Origin: Pavlovales sp. CCMP2436
Taxonomy: Eukaryota; Haptophyta; Pavlovophyceae; Pavlovales
Assembly: GCA_026770615.1 (NCBI GenBank)
Contig: MU631521.1
Location: forward strand, 20,120-32,601
Length of the DNA stretch: 12,482 nucleotides
Direction: 5' to 3'
In this document: in pieces, positions 11,691 through 12,482 of the stretch
How the letters are laid out: every line of letters starts with the position of its first letter
Position numbering within the stretch: position 1 is the first letter of the stretch
Notes under the pieces: generated by a model
Seen by the model: the letters and a program-made list of their open reading frames with translations, nothing else
What the model was told of the DNA's origin: nothing
The model's database searches: none
Position numbers and translations under genes: made by a program

Positions 11691-12482
11691 ATGCGCGAGA
11701 TACCCGCATACGACCATGCCGAAGACGTCGACCCCGGCTCCGACGAGGAACGCGATAGGTCGATGCATTCGCGCCGCACACCGACGCTCTCGGTCGTCGC
11801 CGCGGTGCGCGTGCTCGATGAGGGCGTGGACGTGCCGGCCTGCGACAGCGTCTTCTTCGCGCACAAGCCCGTCGCGAGCGACACGGCCATGGTCCGCAAT
11901 GTTCAGCGCATGTGCCGTGCAAACCGGCTGTGCGCGGGCAAGGCGCCGCTGATGCACGCGTACATCTAGGCCAGCTCGTTCGATGTGGAGCTGGCCGGCG
12001 CGCTCGAGCTGCTGCGCGACGAGGACCCGCAACTCAGCCGGAAGGTGGCCGTCAGAGGCTGCGTGCACGATGTGCTCTCGGCCTCGCCGGAGGCCGCGAT
12101 GGCGGTCGAACTGGACGAGGCCGAGCTCACGAGCGCGTTCGTTGAGCGCTTCCAGTTGACTGGTGTCTCGTTTGGAGAGGCCGCATGGCAGCGCACGCTC
12201 GCGGCGCTGACCGCCTACAAAGTGGAGAACGGGCACTGTCTCGTGCCACAAAGTCACCGGACGAGTGATGGGTTCAATCTCGGGACTGCAGTGGGTAGCA
12301 TCCGCATGTGCGGGATCGACCCGACCGCCGCCAGCTCCTCGACGACATGGAATTCAAGTGGCACCCGCGCGAGGACGACTGGCAACACACGCTTGCGGCG
12401 CTGACCGCCTACAAAGCGGAGAACGGGCACTGTCGCGTGCCTGCACTGTACATGACAAGTGATGGGTTCAATCTCGGGGGTG
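11691..12482 (+). pseudogene. SF2 helicase C-terminal part with helicase-associated domains, broken
   Basis: Frame 11691-11969 contains helicase motif V (VRVLDEGVDVPACDSVFFA) and motif VI (VQRMCRANR, the Q-R-x-x-R-x-x-R arginine fingers), ending LMHAYI then TAG at 11967-11969. The same frame continues directly as ASSFDVELAGALELLRDEDP and reaches a helicase-associated (HA, PF03457-type) repeat: AWQRTLAALTAYKVENGHCL then VPQSHRTSDGFNLG. Near 12300-12320 the frame shifts and a second HA repeat follows: RRQLLDDMEFKWHPREDDWQ, HTLAALTAYKAENGHCRVP, DGFNLG, cut by the window edge. The two HA repeats share long identical DNA stretches. Such helicase/HA proteins are expanded in several algae; their role is not well defined. 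The motif I (Walker A) and motif II parts are absent. The in-frame TAG (CAG to TAG would explain it) and the frameshift mark it as decayed. Confidence 0.75.

Noticed and set aside
11360..11899. 179-codon minus-strand ORF
   Set aside because: It is the exact codon-register complement of the ankyrin frame, whose consensus is clear on the plus strand.
954..11969. Stop-codon reassignment (TAA/TAG read as Gln)
   Set aside because: Several stops fall at plausible Gln sites, but one Sel1 stop is TGA at a probable Arg, both genes also need frameshifts, and other ORFs end normally at TAA. Pseudogene decay is simpler.

Overview
The window looks like nuclear DNA of a single-celled eukaryote, most likely a microalga with GC-rich coding sequence (haptophyte or stramenopile-like; this is inference). 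The support is a pseudouridine synthase exon ending at a GT splice donor, remnants of Sel1-repeat, ankyrin-repeat and helicase/helicase-associated-domain genes, large GC-rich minisatellites, and AT-rich spacers with (TA)n tails. I see no operon, ribosome binding site, CRISPR array, rRNA or tRNA gene. Gene density is low and almost every coding trace is partial or broken.

Layout. 1-77: the last codons of a gene running in from the left. 780-1241 (minus): a Sel1-repeat pseudogene with three stops and a frameshift. 1446-1590 and 7723-7867: a 145-bp inverted repeat, about 96% identical between arms, bracketing 6.1 kb. 1591-2360: AT-rich spacer with degenerate repeats. 2361-2835: an unrecognised open stretch broken by a 10-bp duplication. 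3932-4626 and 8588-9103: a direct segmental duplication; the first copy carries a clean 197-bp insertion that the second lacks. 4667-7631: a minisatellite block with a 24-bp-unit half, a 15-bp-unit half and a higher-order repeat between them. 7940-8335 (minus): first exon of a PUS1-like tRNA pseudouridine synthase, the best gene here. 9202-9345: a (TA)n-tailed repeat module, with relatives at 2012-2083 and 11276-11363. 9399-9694 and 10118-10369: two small unrecognised coding-like stretches. 10417-10501: a perfect 38-bp-arm palindrome. 11429-12482: ankyrin and SF2 helicase plus helicase-associated-domain remnants, broken by an in-frame TAG and a frameshift and running off the right edge.

The genes do not form a pathway. 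The window reads as a repeat-rich, mobile-element-worked region holding one plausible live exon (PUS1-like) among gene debris. The informative parts are the filled/empty insertion site, the long inverted repeat with a 41-codon ORF open in both arms, the two-phase satellite, and the palindrome that shares sequence with a dispersed repeat.
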